A stretch of 64,000 bases of DNA, from assembly GCF_001583435.1 (NCBI RefSeq), contig NZ_CP013251.1:1548342-1612341 (forward strand). The letters run 5' to 3'. The position numbers and the translations under genes were made by a program. This stretch comes from Endozoicomonas montiporae CL-33 (lineage in GTDB: Bacteria; Pseudomonadota; Gammaproteobacteria; Pseudomonadales; Endozoicomonadaceae). The notes beneath the pieces are model-generated. The model had not been told where the DNA came from and searched no databases. It saw only the letters and a program-made list of their open reading frames with translations. Below are positions 20,799 through 30,470 of the stretch, one piece after another; within the stretch, counting starts at the first letter, position 1; each line of letters starts with the position of its first letter.

Positions 20799-22410
20799 TC
20801 CTGCTAAACCTTGCTTTCGCTTAACTTGAGTTAATAAGCTGGACAGGCGTAATAATTTCACCTTTTGTTAAAAATTTCGACACAGCCCTCGTTAATATTC
20901 GGCACCAGATATCAATTGGAGTCAACTGCGCTGCAGTCTTCTTAATGGCATCAAAAAATACACAGAGATCTTCCTGCATTGTTTGGATCTTTTTTATCAA
21001 ATTATGCTGACTGGTAATCGTTATTTTTTTCTTACGCCCACTCTCTGTTAACTTGCCAATAGCACTCATCAATAATGGCCTGCTGGTTATTGCTTCTTTA
21101 TGCGAATCAGGATTGCTCAGTCTTACAAACAAAGTCCACCAGTTATATGCCAGTGCAACCATCCTTGATAGAATACGACATCGCTTTATATCCTTGGTTG
21201 TGTAACCTCCCCATCCCCAGTGATTTTTGATTTCATCAAAATTATTTTCACAGTCAGCTCTGTCTCTGTAATGATCTATGATGGATACAACGTCATTATC
21301 AAGACTGGTCACTAATACTGAGTACTCAAAGAGTTTGATGTTTTCAGGGTCTGAGATAAAAGCGATTTCTTTTTGCTTCTTATTATTCTCTTTCTCCAGC
21401 AACAGAGAATCACCTGATAATCTTCTTCGAACAATAATGATTCGTCTTGATTTCTCCCAACCACCTAGTTTTAATTCTGACTCCTTGCCTTCCCAATATC
21501 TGTTGTAGCGAACCCATCCCCCGCTACAGTGCGCATGGTATATGGACTTTTTGACGTTGGCTGTCTTCTTTACTTTGAATAGATAACCACAATTTGCTTG
21601 TTCGAGTTCTGACATCACTCTGTCACTGCCCCAGTCACAATCACCTCGAACAAATTCAGGCCAACACTCTTTTGGTAGACGGTTTAATAGATTTATTAAA
21701 CCGGGCAATGAATGCTTACTGTTTCCTTTATCACCGGGCTGAACTTCAACATCAAGAACCAGCTTTAAATTAGCCATCATGTAAGAATGATAAGTATGTG
21801 AAGGACGCCCTTTCTTATGAGGGTTATAACCTGTTTCTGCTCCTTCCTGACTTCCGTAAATGGTTTTTATCGTAACGTCGACATCTAATATCCATGGTAA
21901 CTTTAATAAGGGTTCATAGCATTCCTGCAAATGATGCTGCATCCATTCAACACCTTCTTTCTCATCTATTTTGAGTAAACCCCGACGAGCAGAATCATCA
22001 CTGACTACCTTTGTCATACCCAGTAATTTGGGATTCACTCCATCCCCGGTTAACGTTCCAATATGAGCATAACGTTTGTGACCTGAGAGTATTGAGAGAA
22101 AAAGGGAACCTATTACATTAACTTTTTCAGGTGCGTTATTGCTTTTGTAAGTTAAAGGGCAATCTTCAACCCATGGTTCAAATCTACAACCTGTTTTTAA
22201 AAACTGAATAAAAAAGGGTAACTGCCCCATTGGTGTGACTGATGCGCCAGGTTCCCACTCAACATGGATTTTTCCCTCAAACGTGTCCACTTCAAGAGAG
22301 GTCGTTGAGCACTTTTTGCTGAGTTCTTTAAGTTCACCTTTTGGGTGAACAGATTTTGGTGGAAAAATCATCTGTATCCCTCTTCGCAGATGGGGTTACA
22401 GTTTAGTCGG
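20799..22410 (-). mobile_element. IS4/IS1380-superfamily insertion sequence
   Basis: One transposase gene bounded by weak terminal repeats ATCCTGCTAAAC (20798-20809) and, inverted, ATCCCGACTAAAC (22402-22412). The ends are tentative and no target duplication was identified. Confidence 0.55.
20821..22371 (-). CDS. DDE transposase (IS4/IS1380 superfamily)
   Basis: A 516-residue DDE transposase. The first Asp is in LPWILDVDVTIKT, a second acidic block in FVRGDCDWGSDRV, and the terminal Glu region is YRDRADCENNFDEIKNHWGW, the Y-x-R-x3-E type signature of these families. The frame is complete, so the element may still be active. It is unrelated at family level to the IS1380 element at 45 kb. Confidence 0.8.
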   Translation of the reverse strand: MIFPPKSVHPKGELKELSKKCSTTSLEVDTFEGKIHVEWEPGASVTPMGQLPFFIQFLKTGCRFEPWVEDCPLTYKSNNAPEKVNVIGSLFLSILSGHKRYAHIGTLTGDGVNPKLLGMTKVVSDDSARRGLLKIDEKEGVEWMQHHLQECYEPLLKLPWILDVDVTIKTIYGSQEGAETGYNPHKKGRPSHTYHSYMMANLKLVLDVEVQPGDKGNSKHSLPGLINLLNRLPKECWPEFVRGDCDWGSDRVMSELEQANCGYLFKVKKTANVKKSIYHAHCSGGWVRYNRYWEGKESELKLGGWEKSRRIIIVRRRLSGDSLLLEKENNKKQKEIAFISDPENIKLFEYSVLVTSLDNDVVSIIDHYRDRADCENNFDEIKNHWGWGGYTTKDIKRCRILSRMVALAYNWWTLFVRLSNPDSHKEAITSRPLLMSAIGKLTESGRKKKITITSQHNLIKKIQTMQEDLCVFFDAIKKTAAQLTPIDIWCRILTRAVSKFLTKGEIITPVQLINSS

Positions 22411-22645
22411 GATTCTCAAGTGATGAATTTAGGATCATAGGCTCTCAGTTATTAGGCTCGCGGTTATCAAAGGAACTGAGCACGCGTTTTCAGGGTATAG
22501 AGACCAGCCTGGCAGGATTTAAAACCGATGATACCCACAAACTGCAGGGCGCATTCGCAGCGTTTACCTATTCATCCGCTCAGTTGGGTTTATTTTGTAT
22601 TCCCTTCTTTGCTCAAAAGATGATTGATACGCTCATCAGCAGCTA
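22411..22645 (+). pseudogene. C-terminal remnant of an unknown gene between two IS elements
   Basis: An open plus-strand frame reads GFSSDEFRIIGSQLLGSRLS ... FKTDDTHKLQGAFAAFTYSS ... PFFAQKMIDTLISS and stops at a TAG that spans the IS1595 boundary. Both ends are therefore cut by mobile elements. No start or family recognised; a hydrophobic patch suggests a membrane or secreted protein. Confidence 0.5.
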
Positions 22646-23226
22646 GGCTCTTATCGGATTCCAGACTGCTGAGCTACACTTCATCAAAATCTTGCGAATG
22701 GCTGATCACGCAGTGAATATTTGTAAAATTTCAGAACTCATCAGCAATGTAACTTGCTTTGAAATGATCCGTGAAAACCGCTGGCCTGACGGGGTGGTTC
22801 ATTGCCCCCATTGTGATTCAGGCCATGTAAAAAAGAACGGGCATGACACGGTACAAACTGAATGCCAACACTATCAATGCAAACATTGTGACCGCTACTT
22901 TGATGACCTGACTAATACTGTCTTTGCTGGGCATCATCAGCCTCTTAAGGTGTGGGTTTCCTGTCTGTACCTGATGGGACTCAATGTTTCCAACAGCCAG
23001 ATTTCTAAAGAACTTGACCTTTCACTGAGTGATGTACATGAAATGACAACCTTGTTGCGAACCTCTGTCGTTAAACGCAAGCCTGACATTACTCTTGAGG
23101 GAGAGGTAGAGTTCGACGAGGTGTACATCGTCGCAGGTCACAAAGGACATCCTGAAGCTTTAAAAAAATCTATCGCGCCCTCCCCGAAAAAGAAGCGGTA
23201 TTTGTCAACAAAGTTGTCGCCTCATC

Positions 23227-24153
23227 TTACGCAACTTCCTTTTGTTGACCAGTGATCGACCTGTCCGGATTCAACCAGACTTCACAGTCAAGATTCCAGT
23301 CTCTTGTTGAACGCTTTCCCCAACGCTCCGGATGACGCTGCTTTGCAAGTTCGTAAACCTCTTTACGATTATTTAGAAGCTCATTCGCTTCTCCCCTGTG
23401 TCTCTGGGCTGGTGTCAGAAATTTCAGCCCGCTGTGCTTATGCTCTTCGTTGTACCACTGAGTGAAGCCATGTACCCAGTTGCGTGCAGCTTCCAGATCT
23501 GCAAACGGACTTCGGGGGTAACCAGGCCGGTACTTCAATGTTCTGAATATAGCCTCAGAATATGGATTGTCATCACTGACCCGTGGGCGACTGAAAGAGG
23601 TCACCACGCCCAGACTTTGCAGCGTTGACAGCATCGTTCCGCCCTTCATTGCACTGCCATTATCAGAGTGTAAAACCAACGGTGACTCCATCGCCCCGAT
23701 ACCCCGTTTTATACAAGCTTTCGTGATCATTTCGGATGCATACTCAGCTGACTCAACTTCATGAACTTCCCAAGTGACAATCATACGGCTATAGATGTCT
23801 ATCACGAGATACAGGTAGTAGAACTGGTCCCTTACCGGAGACCTTAAATACGTGATATCCCAGGTCCACACCTGATTAGGGCCTGTTGCACAATAAGAGG
23901 TCGGCTTATGTCGGTTAGGTCTGGCAGCCTTCCCACGGCGATTCTGCTGGCCCGCTTCATGGAGCACTCGGTAAAATGTCCGCTCAGACGCAAGGTACTC
24001 ACCTTCATCAGCCAGTGCAGGAACAATCTGACTGGGAGGAAGGCTCTTGAAACGCTCGCTGTTAGAGACATCTATGATCGCCTGTCGCTCAGCATCTGAA
24101 AGCTTATTCGCTGGTTCTGGCCTGTCGGCATTTTTTCGGTTGTCAGGTATCAC
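23227..24153 (-). CDS. IS3-family transposase OrfB (integrase domain)
   Basis: rve-type DDE catalytic protein: first Asp in QVWTWDITYLRSP, second in LHSDNGSAMKGG, Glu in DDNPYSEAIFRTLKY. The open frame continues upstream past the GTG at 24153 to about 24297, encoding a helix-turn-helix-like ACQVIGLSERTIQRW, and overlaps the end of orfA. Production as an OrfAB fusion by programmed -1 frameshifting is typical of the family. Because orfA is broken, this copy cannot transpose by itself. Confidence 0.82.
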   Translation of the reverse strand: MIPDNRKNADRPEPANKLSDAERQAIIDVSNSERFKSLPPSQIVPALADEGEYLASERTFYRVLHEAGQQNRRGKAARPNRHKPTSYCATGPNQVWTWDITYLRSPVRDQFYYLYLVIDIYSRMIVTWEVHEVESAEYASEMITKACIKRGIGAMESPLVLHSDNGSAMKGGTMLSTLQSLGVVTSFSRPRVSDDNPYSEAIFRTLKYRPGYPRSPFADLEAARNWVHGFTQWYNEEHKHSGLKFLTPAQRHRGEANELLNNRKEVYELAKQRHPERWGKRSTRDWNLDCEVWLNPDRSITGQQKEVA

Positions 24154-24866
24154 TGTACCCTCCTGCGTCCATCGCTGAATGGTTCTTTCTGACAGCCCGA
24201 TAACCTGACAAGCTTTTGATTGGCGAGCACCATCACTGACGGCATGCTCAATCAGTTTTACTGCGTTCTGTCGATCCGGAAGGGAAACTAATCGTCCTCT
24301 GGCTCCCCCCAGATCTCTTGGGCCTTTTTTGTGAGTACCAGCAAGGCAGCAGTCTCTGCTAACGCCTTGTCCTTGCGCTTGAGTTCGCGTTCCAGTTTTT
24401 TAATCGTTTGCTTGTCTTTTTTGTGTTCGTCCAGCTAATCCCGCACTTTCAATTACAACCAGTAATCACAAGGGATTCAGCAGCGTAGAAAATTGAAGCA
24501 TTCGCAGACTTTTGCGTCTAATTTTGGGGGATAGACGACCGTAATCAGTTATTCAGAGCCATGCCTGATCATAAACCACGAAAGCATCTGTGCCTCGACA
24601 GCATGATCCAGATGATCTACGACAGCTTCGACAGCATTCCAGACCACCGCCCAAACCGCCGTAAAGACAAGATTTCATTGCTGGACACCTTGATGTCGGC
24701 TTTCGCTATGATGCACCTCAAGTACCCATCCTTGCTGGAGTTTGACCGTGAGCGGGAAACTGTTAACTCCGCTTTAATATGACCTTCTTCCACCGGTTTG
24801 AGATGACCCGTTTTCAGCAATACTTTTGACCCGCTTTCAACGGTTAAGTTCACTGTGTTTTCAGGT

Positions 24867-25628
24867 TTATTTCTTGGCAGAAGTGCCTTTCAGTAATCCA
24901 GCTTTGCGCTTCTCTTTCAGGCGGTAACTCTCACCTTTGATATTGAGAGTTGTCGCATGATGCAGTAGCCGATCCAAGATCGCAGTGGCTATGGCTTGAT
25001 CGCCAAAGATCTCGCCCCAGTCGACAAAGCTCTTATTCGAGGTCAGGATGATACTTGCCTTTTCGTAACGGCGAGTCACGAGTCGGAAGAAAAGGCTGGC
25101 TTCATCCTGATCCATAGGAAGGTAGCCAATTTCATCCAGTACCAGCAGCTTTGGGTACATCAGTTGCTGCATCTGTCTTTCAAGCCGGTTCTCCTGCAAC
25201 GCTTTTTTCAGCGTAGTCATCAGCTTGTCGAGGCTCATGAACATAACCCGATGTCCGGCTTCTGCTGCCTTAACAGCCAGAGCTATTGCCAGATGTGTTT
25301 TACCAACACCTGGCGGTCCGAGTAATACGACATTTTCAGCACGATCAACAAAACCAAGACCGGAGAGTTCCCGAACCACTTTTCGGTCAACGGTCGGCTG
25401 AAAGCTGTAGTCAAACTGCTCTAATGTTTTTAGCCATGGTAACCGGGCTTGCTTTAGACGACTCTCAAGCCCTTTCTGGTGACGGCCAGCCCACTCAGTA
25501 GAAAGCACTTCTACCAGGAACTCCCGGTAATTCAGGTCTTTCTTGCTGGCTTGCTCACACAGGGTATCAAGGTTGTCAGCCAGGTGGTCAAGCTTAAGGC
25601 GATTGACCAGTGTCGTTAACTGTTCCAT
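24867..25628 (-). CDS. istB: IS21 helper ATPase IstB (copy 1)
   Basis: AAA+ ATPase that helps the IstA transposase choose its target. Walker A GPPGVGKTHLAIAL, Walker B LLVLDEIGYLPMD and the sensor block TSNKSFVDWGEIFGDQAIAT are all intact in ~253 residues. Its ATG overlaps the istA stop as TGATG, so the pair is translationally coupled. Confidence 0.92.
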   Translation of the reverse strand: MEQLTTLVNRLKLDHLADNLDTLCEQASKKDLNYREFLVEVLSTEWAGRHQKGLESRLKQARLPWLKTLEQFDYSFQPTVDRKVVRELSGLGFVDRAENVVLLGPPGVGKTHLAIALAVKAAEAGHRVMFMSLDKLMTTLKKALQENRLERQMQQLMYPKLLVLDEIGYLPMDQDEASLFFRLVTRRYEKASIILTSNKSFVDWGEIFGDQAIATAILDRLLHHATTLNIKGESYRLKEKRKAGLLKGTSAKK

Positions 25629-26806
25629 CACACCACCTCCTCATAATGGCTGAGGTCACGGGTTTCAACCTTGATCTCGTCATACAGGGCACGGTGGTGG
25701 GTGGCGTCGAGTACCCAGCGGTTCTTTGCGTCAACCAGCAGATGGCTGGCAACGAGGGTATCGTCCGGGCCATAAACCCGTAGCTGCCGGTCAAGTCCCA
25801 TGCGGATACTGACTTGCTGACCAACCAAAGTACTGGGAACACTGTAGCGATTCGTCTTAAAATTAATGTAACCATCAACCGGCACACGTCGTGTTTCCCG
25901 GTAGCTGGTGTCATAACGAATATCCGGTAGCTTTTGAAGGTGCGGCTGTTCTTTAGCAAAGCGGTCAGCCACTTTTTCTTTCAGAGTGTCATGATGGCGT
26001 TCATCTGCTACGTTGGTCAGCCAGTCTCCCAGTTGCTGGTTCAAGTGCTCAAGGCTTTCAAAGCTGCGATAGCGCTGGAAGAAGTTTTCTTTTACGTAGC
26101 GCACCATACGCTCGGTTTTTCCCTTGGTCTGTGCTCTGTAGGGTTTGCAGGCTTTAGGCTGAAACTCGTAGTGTCGAGACAACAACAGAAAACCTTCATT
26201 AAACTTCACCTGTCCGTTACCAGGATGCTCCAGAACTGCAGCCTTCTGGTTATCAACCAGTACCTGCGCACTTGAACCCCCGAACCACTCGAACGCCCGG
26301 ATCAGGCTTTCATAAGTGTGTTCCGCATCATTGCTGTAAGCAGCAAAGGCATAGAAGCGGCGTGAGTAGCCCAGAACATTAACGGAGACATAAACTTTGC
26401 GAAGCTCACCTCCAACTTCGATCTGCAGTTCTCCCCAGTCGTGCTGCAACTGGTGACCGGGAGCCGTTTCATAACGGGTGGTCGCCTTGCTTTCACGCAG
26501 GGTGCGTTTAGGGTGGATATAGTCCCGTAAAATGGTGATGCCACCGGCATATCCCTGCCCTTTGATTTCGGCAAATATGACCTCGGCATTCCAGACATTC
26601 TCAGCCAGTAACGCGTCAATGACGGATTTGAAATCATCAAGCTTACTCTGGCGAACACCGGATTTGCGTCTGGGTGGTGGCCCTTGCCTTTGCAGGGCTC
26701 TCTTGACGGTACTGACAGAGCAACCTCTCTGGCAGGCAATGTCCTCAAGATAGCAGCCTTTGTCTCTGGCTTGCTTTATCATAAGGTAGTCCTCTCGGTT
26801 GATCAT
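25628..26806 (-). CDS. istA: IS21 transposase IstA (copy 1)
   Basis: A 392-residue transposase: helix-turn-helix at the start (CYLEDIACQRGCSVSTVKRA), then an rve-type DDE core with Asp in LQHDWGELQIEVG, Asp in AQVLVDNQKAAV and Glu in RAQTKGKTERMVRYVKENFF, and the C-terminal IstA domain (YSVPSTLVGQQVSIR). Complete, so this element could be active. Confidence 0.93.
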   Translation of the reverse strand: MINREDYLMIKQARDKGCYLEDIACQRGCSVSTVKRALQRQGPPPRRKSGVRQSKLDDFKSVIDALLAENVWNAEVIFAEIKGQGYAGGITILRDYIHPKRTLRESKATTRYETAPGHQLQHDWGELQIEVGGELRKVYVSVNVLGYSRRFYAFAAYSNDAEHTYESLIRAFEWFGGSSAQVLVDNQKAAVLEHPGNGQVKFNEGFLLLSRHYEFQPKACKPYRAQTKGKTERMVRYVKENFFQRYRSFESLEHLNQQLGDWLTNVADERHHDTLKEKVADRFAKEQPHLQKLPDIRYDTSYRETRRVPVDGYINFKTNRYSVPSTLVGQQVSIRMGLDRQLRVYGPDDTLVASHLLVDAKNRWVLDATHHRALYDEIKVETRDLSHYEEVV

Positions 26807-29145
26807 GGCTCCTTTTCCTGAGTGCTGATAACACTATGGGATTCGGCCATGAAGTGGTAAATCGAGAGGTCATTTCAAACCGGTGATTTGGGGTCATTTA
26901 TTGGCGGAGGTAACAAAACCGAAGAACTCAAGTTCAACTTGAAGCATCTATACCGGGTTCAAGGCAGGATACCCTGTGACACTTACATGCGCTCCACCCT
27001 TGATCCTGTAGATCCAGGGGCAATGAGAGAACCTTTCAAGCTGCTGTTCAATGAAGTACAGCGGGGTGGAGGGCTCAAGGGCTTCCGCTTTTCTTGCGCC
27101 GGCCTGAAGGATCATTACCTGTTAGCCATTGATGGGACAGGGCTTTACTACTCCGGCAAGTGCCGCTGTCAGGAGTGCTGTATAAAAAATGAAGGTAAGG
27201 CCAATGAAGCTTACTATCACCAGATGCTGGCCGCCTGCATTGTCCATCCTGACAGAGAAACCGTATTGCCTCTGGCCCCCGAGCCCATTGTTCACCAAGA
27301 TGGCACAACCAAGAATGACTGTGAAAAAAATGCCCTCAAACGTCTCCTTTCAGACATCAAGCGAGATCACCCACAATTGAAGCTGGTTATTGTGCTGGAC
27401 GGTCTCTACGCTGATGGCCCGACAGTTCGACTGATAAGAAGTTATGGGTGGCACTACATCATTGTTGCCAAAGATGGCAATCACACTTCGATGATTGAGG
27501 CTATGGATGCGCTGGATCAGAAGGGCGATGTCAAACGATTTGAGATGACTGACGGCAACGGTGCCAAACACTGGTGCCGTTATGCCAATGGGGTTCCCCT
27601 GAACAAGACTGAACCGGTTGAAATCGTCAATGTGCTTGATTACGTCGAAACAGACAAGAAAGGCAAACGGCACACCTGGGGCTGGATAACCGACATCCCG
27701 TTAACCGAAGAAACTGTACTCCCCACAGCCGAAGGAGGAAGATGTCGTTGGCACATAGAAAATGAAACCTTCAATACCCTGAAGAACCAAGGCTACGAAC
27801 TTGAACACAACTATGGTCACGGTGAGCAGCACCTGGCAACCAATCTGGCTTACCTGACCTTCCTGGCTTTCCTGGTGGATCAAATACAGCAACTATGTTG
27901 CCCGGTCTTCCAGAAAGCCCTGAAACTAAGGGCGCGTGGAACACGCACCTATCTCTGGAAATTGATTCTGCGTTACTTTCTTTCCTGGCTGATTGAGAGT
28001 TGGGAGGAGATGTTCCAAGCGATCATTCACGGTACTGCTGCAAGAAAGATCCAGTTCGACACATCATAGCGATCATCGTAGCCGGGGTTTCAGGGTAAAC
28101 AAACTGGAAAAGGAGCACGAAAAGCGTGAGGCAGTTTTTATGCGCTCATCAATTATCTGTACGACCAATCAGTTTTAATACGACTTAAGGCGTATGTTGT
28201 GCGGGATTAGCTGGTGTTCGTCAGACAGCTTTTTACGCTGACTCGACTGACTTTCAGGTTGTGCCGGGCTACGATTGATAAAGCCTTCTTTCCACTGTTG
28301 GATTTGTTCAGCAAACATGCCTTTCTTACGACAGTATTCAGCCAGTTCAGCTTGATTTAATGCCGCTGTTTCAATGATGACAGCTAACTGATTTTCAGGT
28401 GTCCATAGGTCTGGATTTTTACCGTTGCCAGGCACGGGCACTCCTTGCGATAACGCTTTTTTTCGCCAACTGTATAGAGTCCAGTTAGAGATACCTGTTT
28501 CACGAACCAACTGCGATACAGGCGTATTATTAGGTGGCATCATCTTCTGAATGACGGACTGCTTCAACTCTTCTGAATAGCTGGCCATTGATTGCTCACT
28601 GACCGCCCCCTGTGAGATTTTTAAAAATCAGAAGAGGTGACAACTATGCTGACACAGGGGGGAAGATTAAAAGGAGCTCCGGGCAGAGGAACTCTCGAAA
28701 AAGACAAGCCTCCCGTTCTGGGAATGATTCAGCGAGGAGGTCAGGTCATTATCAACATGCTGGATAATGTTCGAAAAGCCACCATAAAGCCTTTCATTAC
28801 GAAGCATGTAGCCAAGGGAACCCAAACTTACACTGATGAATACAGCATTTACAACTCCCTTGAAGAGTGGGGTTACAAGCATAAATCTGTCTGTCATGGT
28901 AAAAGCGAGTACGCCCGGGATGATGACAAGGATGGTATTTATGAAGTACACGTAAACACCATGGAAGGCTTCTGGTCATTGCTCCGTTCATGGCTCAGAC
29001 CTCACAGGGGGATTTCTCAGGAAAGCTTACCTTTGTACCTCGGCTTCTTTGAGTTCGTTCATAACGCCGGAATCCGGGGTAAAGGGTTACTTCAACCATT
29101 AATCAGCTTGCTGGTTACGTAGCAGTCTGGAATCCGATAAGAGCC

Positions 29146-29340
29146 ACCAAAGATTTCACTGATTATGTATCCACCTAAAGCATGGCAAGATGATTTATGT
29201 CGTCGGATTGTTTTCTCGGAAAGATTTGATTTTTTAAGCGCTGTTAAGAAGTCTTTAAAGATAGACGTTAGTTCTTTCGATAGTTTTTCATCGTCTTCAG
29301 AACAATTCCACTCTCTTGGCCATTCGGAATATTTTTCCAT
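29146..29340 (-). pseudogene. Cassette ORF truncated by the IS1595 edge
   Basis: Begins at ATG 29340 (MEKYSEWPREWNCSEDDEKL) with a GGAAT upstream, then FLTALKKSNLSEKTIRRHKS, which looks like the small SAM-like DNA-binding start of phage integrase-type proteins, but the evidence is thin. The frame is cut at 29145/29146; the rest of the apparent ORF is IS sequence. It follows the 29352 gene on the same strand, so both form one minus-strand cassette operon. Confidence 0.5.
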
Positions 29341-29351
29341 GACAATTATTC

Positions 29352-29612
29352 CTAAAATGCTATATCTTTAAGTTCTTTCATAGGCAGGTGTGAATATTGG
29401 TTGAAAACTTTCAGAGAGAGTTTTGCATAATTTGTAGCTTTGCCCTCACCTCCGATTGCTTTGAAATTACCTATTCGATAATTCACACTGCCCGTGGAAA
29501 CTCCTATGGTATCAGCAATTTCCTGTTTGTTCATGGGAGAGTGATCGAATCCAAATTTATAGACAAACATGATCTTTAAATCATCTTTTTCAGTCCAAAC
29601 ATGTTTTGTCAA
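29352..29612 (-). CDS. Small putative HTH protein
   Basis: An 86-residue protein with a recognisable helix-turn-helix-like segment (NKQEIADTIGVSTGSVNYRI). The start is TTG 29612 with a strong AAGGAG six bases upstream. It opens a two-gene cassette on the minus strand whose own promoter must lie near the attC on its right. A DNA-binding role is inferred. Confidence 0.6.
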   Translation of the reverse strand: MTKHVWTEKDDLKIMFVYKFGFDHSPMNKQEIADTIGVSTGSVNYRIGNFKAIGGEGKATNYAKLSLKVFNQYSHLPMKELKDIAF

Positions 29613-29627
29613 TTTTTACTCCTTAGC

Positions 29628-29684
29628 ACATAACGCCGTTTTCAGAGGCAGCCGAAGGCTGTCCGTTGGAAAACTTTGTTAGTT
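29628..29684 (+). repeat. attC 1
   Basis: R'' ACATAAC, L'' GTTTTCAG, L' CTGGAAAAC, R' GTTAGTT; 57 bp. Confidence 0.9.
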
Positions 29685-29702
29685 TCGAACTACGGAGTGA
29701 AA

Positions 29703-29912
29703 ATGATAATCATACAAAATGTGTCATCTGAAGATGCGCCCAGCACAGGGCTGAACGATTACGAACTGCGTATTAACCATAAGCTGATTTGTACGTTCAA
29801 GCATGAAAGATAATACGATGGACTGGCTCAATGTTTACGTGATGCTGCTAATGCTGTCGAGAAAGCAAAGCTAGATCAGATAGAAAAACTAATGGAGCTT
29901 GCTAGAAACTAA
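29703..29912 (+). pseudogene. Small phage-type cassette gene with an internal stop
   Basis: MIIIQNVSSEDAPS..NDYELRINHKLICTFKHER is followed by an in-frame TAA (29811) and then YDGLAQCLRDAANAVEKAKL in the same frame, ending in the attC. The two halves read as one 69-codon protein of a small phage/cassette family; a CAA-to-TAA change would explain the stop. Confidence 0.65.
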
Positions 29913-29966
29913 CGCCGTTTTCACCTGCCGCTGCTTGCAGCGGTCTGGTGGAAAACTTTGTTAGCT
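29907..29966 (+). repeat. attC 2
   Basis: R'' AACTAAC, GTTTTCA / GGAAAAC arms, R' GTTAGCT; 60 bp; supplies the TAA stop of the preceding ORF. Confidence 0.88.
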
Positions 29967-29983
29967 GCCATTGGAGGATCAAG

Positions 29984-30340
29984 ATGAAATGCAATAAATG
30001 TAAGAGCCAAGACACCACAATTATTTCCGCAAACCAAAGCGAACTATCCATTGGTTGTAACGAATGCGGTCACGCCTTTAAAGCCTCTACCCCAAAGACT
30101 GAATCAAAAGTGAACGGGCAAACAGTATTTTACGTGATTAAATTTGTATCAAATGGTAAATATTTCGACGGATATTACGGGGGCGATGGGAGCATTCATA
30201 GCGACGAACAAATTGTTGCTGATTTTGATATGCCTTATGTTCACGACCCCGAGCATGCCACTGAAATTGTGGTAGGTATAGATGTTCGACCCACGGTTGA
30301 GCAAGTAAATCAAATACTCGGACTTATTGAGGGCAGCTAA
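29984..30340 (+). CDS. Zinc-ribbon cassette protein of unknown function
   Basis: A 118-residue protein with an N-terminal zinc ribbon (MKCNKCKS ... IGCNECGH, two CxxC pairs), then a ~75-residue domain (YVIKFVSNGKYFDGYYGGDG) I do not recognise. Ribosome site GGAGG lies before ATG 29984. The stop TAA is part of attC 3. The ribbon suggests nucleic-acid or protein binding; nothing more can be said. Confidence 0.65.
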   Translation: MKCNKCKSQDTTIISANQSELSIGCNECGHAFKASTPKTESKVNGQTVFYVIKFVSNGKYFDGYYGGDGSIHSDEQIVADFDMPYVHDPEHATEIVVGIDVRPTVEQVNQILGLIEGS

Positions 30341-30395
30341 CGCCAAATTCAGAGGCTGCGCCGGAGGTGCAGTCCGCTGGAATTTATTGTTATAC
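30335..30395 (+). repeat. attC 3
   Basis: R'' AGCTAAC, L'' AAATTCAG paired with L' CTGGAATTT, R' GTTATAC; 61 bp. Confidence 0.87.
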
Positions 30396-30470
30396 GGCGA
30401 TTTGCACAGAGGTTGAGTTATGGAAGAAAAGCACTGCAACAAATGTAATGAAGACTGGCCTACAACAACC

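Larger units (their letters stand above)
24761..26915 (-). mobile_element. IS21-family element, copy 1 (2155 bp)
   Basis: Ends TGTTAACTCCGC and GCGGAGGTAACA; 4-bp duplication AAAC at 24757-24760 and 26916-26919. Same length and apparently same sequence and orientation as 61846-64000. Innermost level of the nest, hence the youngest insertion there. Confidence 0.93.
24561..28069 (+). pseudogene. DDE transposase of the level-three element, split by IS21
   Basis: The N-terminal 67 codons (24561-24760) end at DRERET and the rest runs from 26916 (EELKFNLKHLYRVQGRIPCD). Acidic motifs LAIDGTGLYYSGK, VLDGLYADGP and WHIENETFNTLKNQGYELEH match the intact relative at 58663-60003 (about 446 aa). Removing the IS21 and one AAAC restores the frame exactly. 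Confidence 0.9.
24432..28213 (+). mobile_element. Unclassified DDE-type IS inside the IS3 orfA
   Basis: Perfect terminal repeats CAGCTAATCCCGCAC and a 9-bp target duplication GTGTTCGTC (24423-24431, 28214-28222). Without the IS21 inside it the element is ~1.62 kb. It is related to the two elements at 42.7 and 58.5 kb, which have similar length, 9-bp duplications and CAGCAATTCCCGAC ends. Level three of the nest. Confidence 0.9.
24288..28588 (-). pseudogene. IS3 OrfA, split by the inner element
   Basis: Starts at 28588 with SEELKQSVIQKMMPPNN and a helix-turn-helix (VSQLVRETGISNWTLYSWRK). It is cut after KKLSDEH and resumes at 24422 as KKDKQTIKKLERELKRKDK (leucine-zipper-like), ending at 24288. 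Removing 24432-28213 and one copy of GTGTTCGTC restores a continuous frame. Confidence 0.88.
23203..28654 (-). mobile_element. IS3-family element inside IS1595
   Basis: Terminal repeats TGTCAACAAAGTTGTCGCCTC-like on the left and its near complement ending ACAACTATGCTGACA on the right match at most positions. It carries orfB and a split orfA. No clear target duplication. Level two of the nest. Confidence 0.72.
22692..29122 (+). pseudogene. IS1595 transposase, interrupted
   Basis: The N-terminal part (22692 to ~23200) has a zinc ribbon (CPHCDSGHVKKNG ... CKHCDRYF) and FDEVYIVAGHKGHPEALKK. The C-terminal part (~28660-29122) has RLKGAPGRGTLEKDKPPVLG, YTDEYSIYNSLEEWGYKH and HVNTMEGFWSLLRSWLRPHR, giving the rest of the DDE/N core. 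About 5.4 kb of IS3 and nested elements separates the halves. Reading frame at the break is also disturbed, so the transposase is dead. Confidence 0.85.
22646..29145 (+). mobile_element. IS1595-family element, outermost shell of a four-level IS nest
   Basis: Near-perfect terminal inverted repeats GGCTCTTATCGGATTCCAG (22646) and the complement ending GATAAGAGCC (29145). The transposase is split by an IS3 insertion. The family normally makes 8-bp target duplications, but the flanks AGCAGCTA and ACCAAAGA do not match, which points to a deletion or recombination at this copy. Its right edge abuts the first gene cassette. Confidence 0.85.

Noticed and set aside
20779..22645. The fragment at 22411-22645 as the tail of the 19837 gene split by the IS
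   Set aside because: The 19837 gene has its own stop before the IS and the flanks do not share a duplication; no join could be made in frame.
29092..29340. Minus-strand ORF as an integrase remnant (KKSNLSEKTIRRHKS)
   Set aside because: Only ~50 residues belong to the cassette and no catalytic Arg/His/Tyr motif is present; the rest is IS1595 sequence. Not enough to call IntI.
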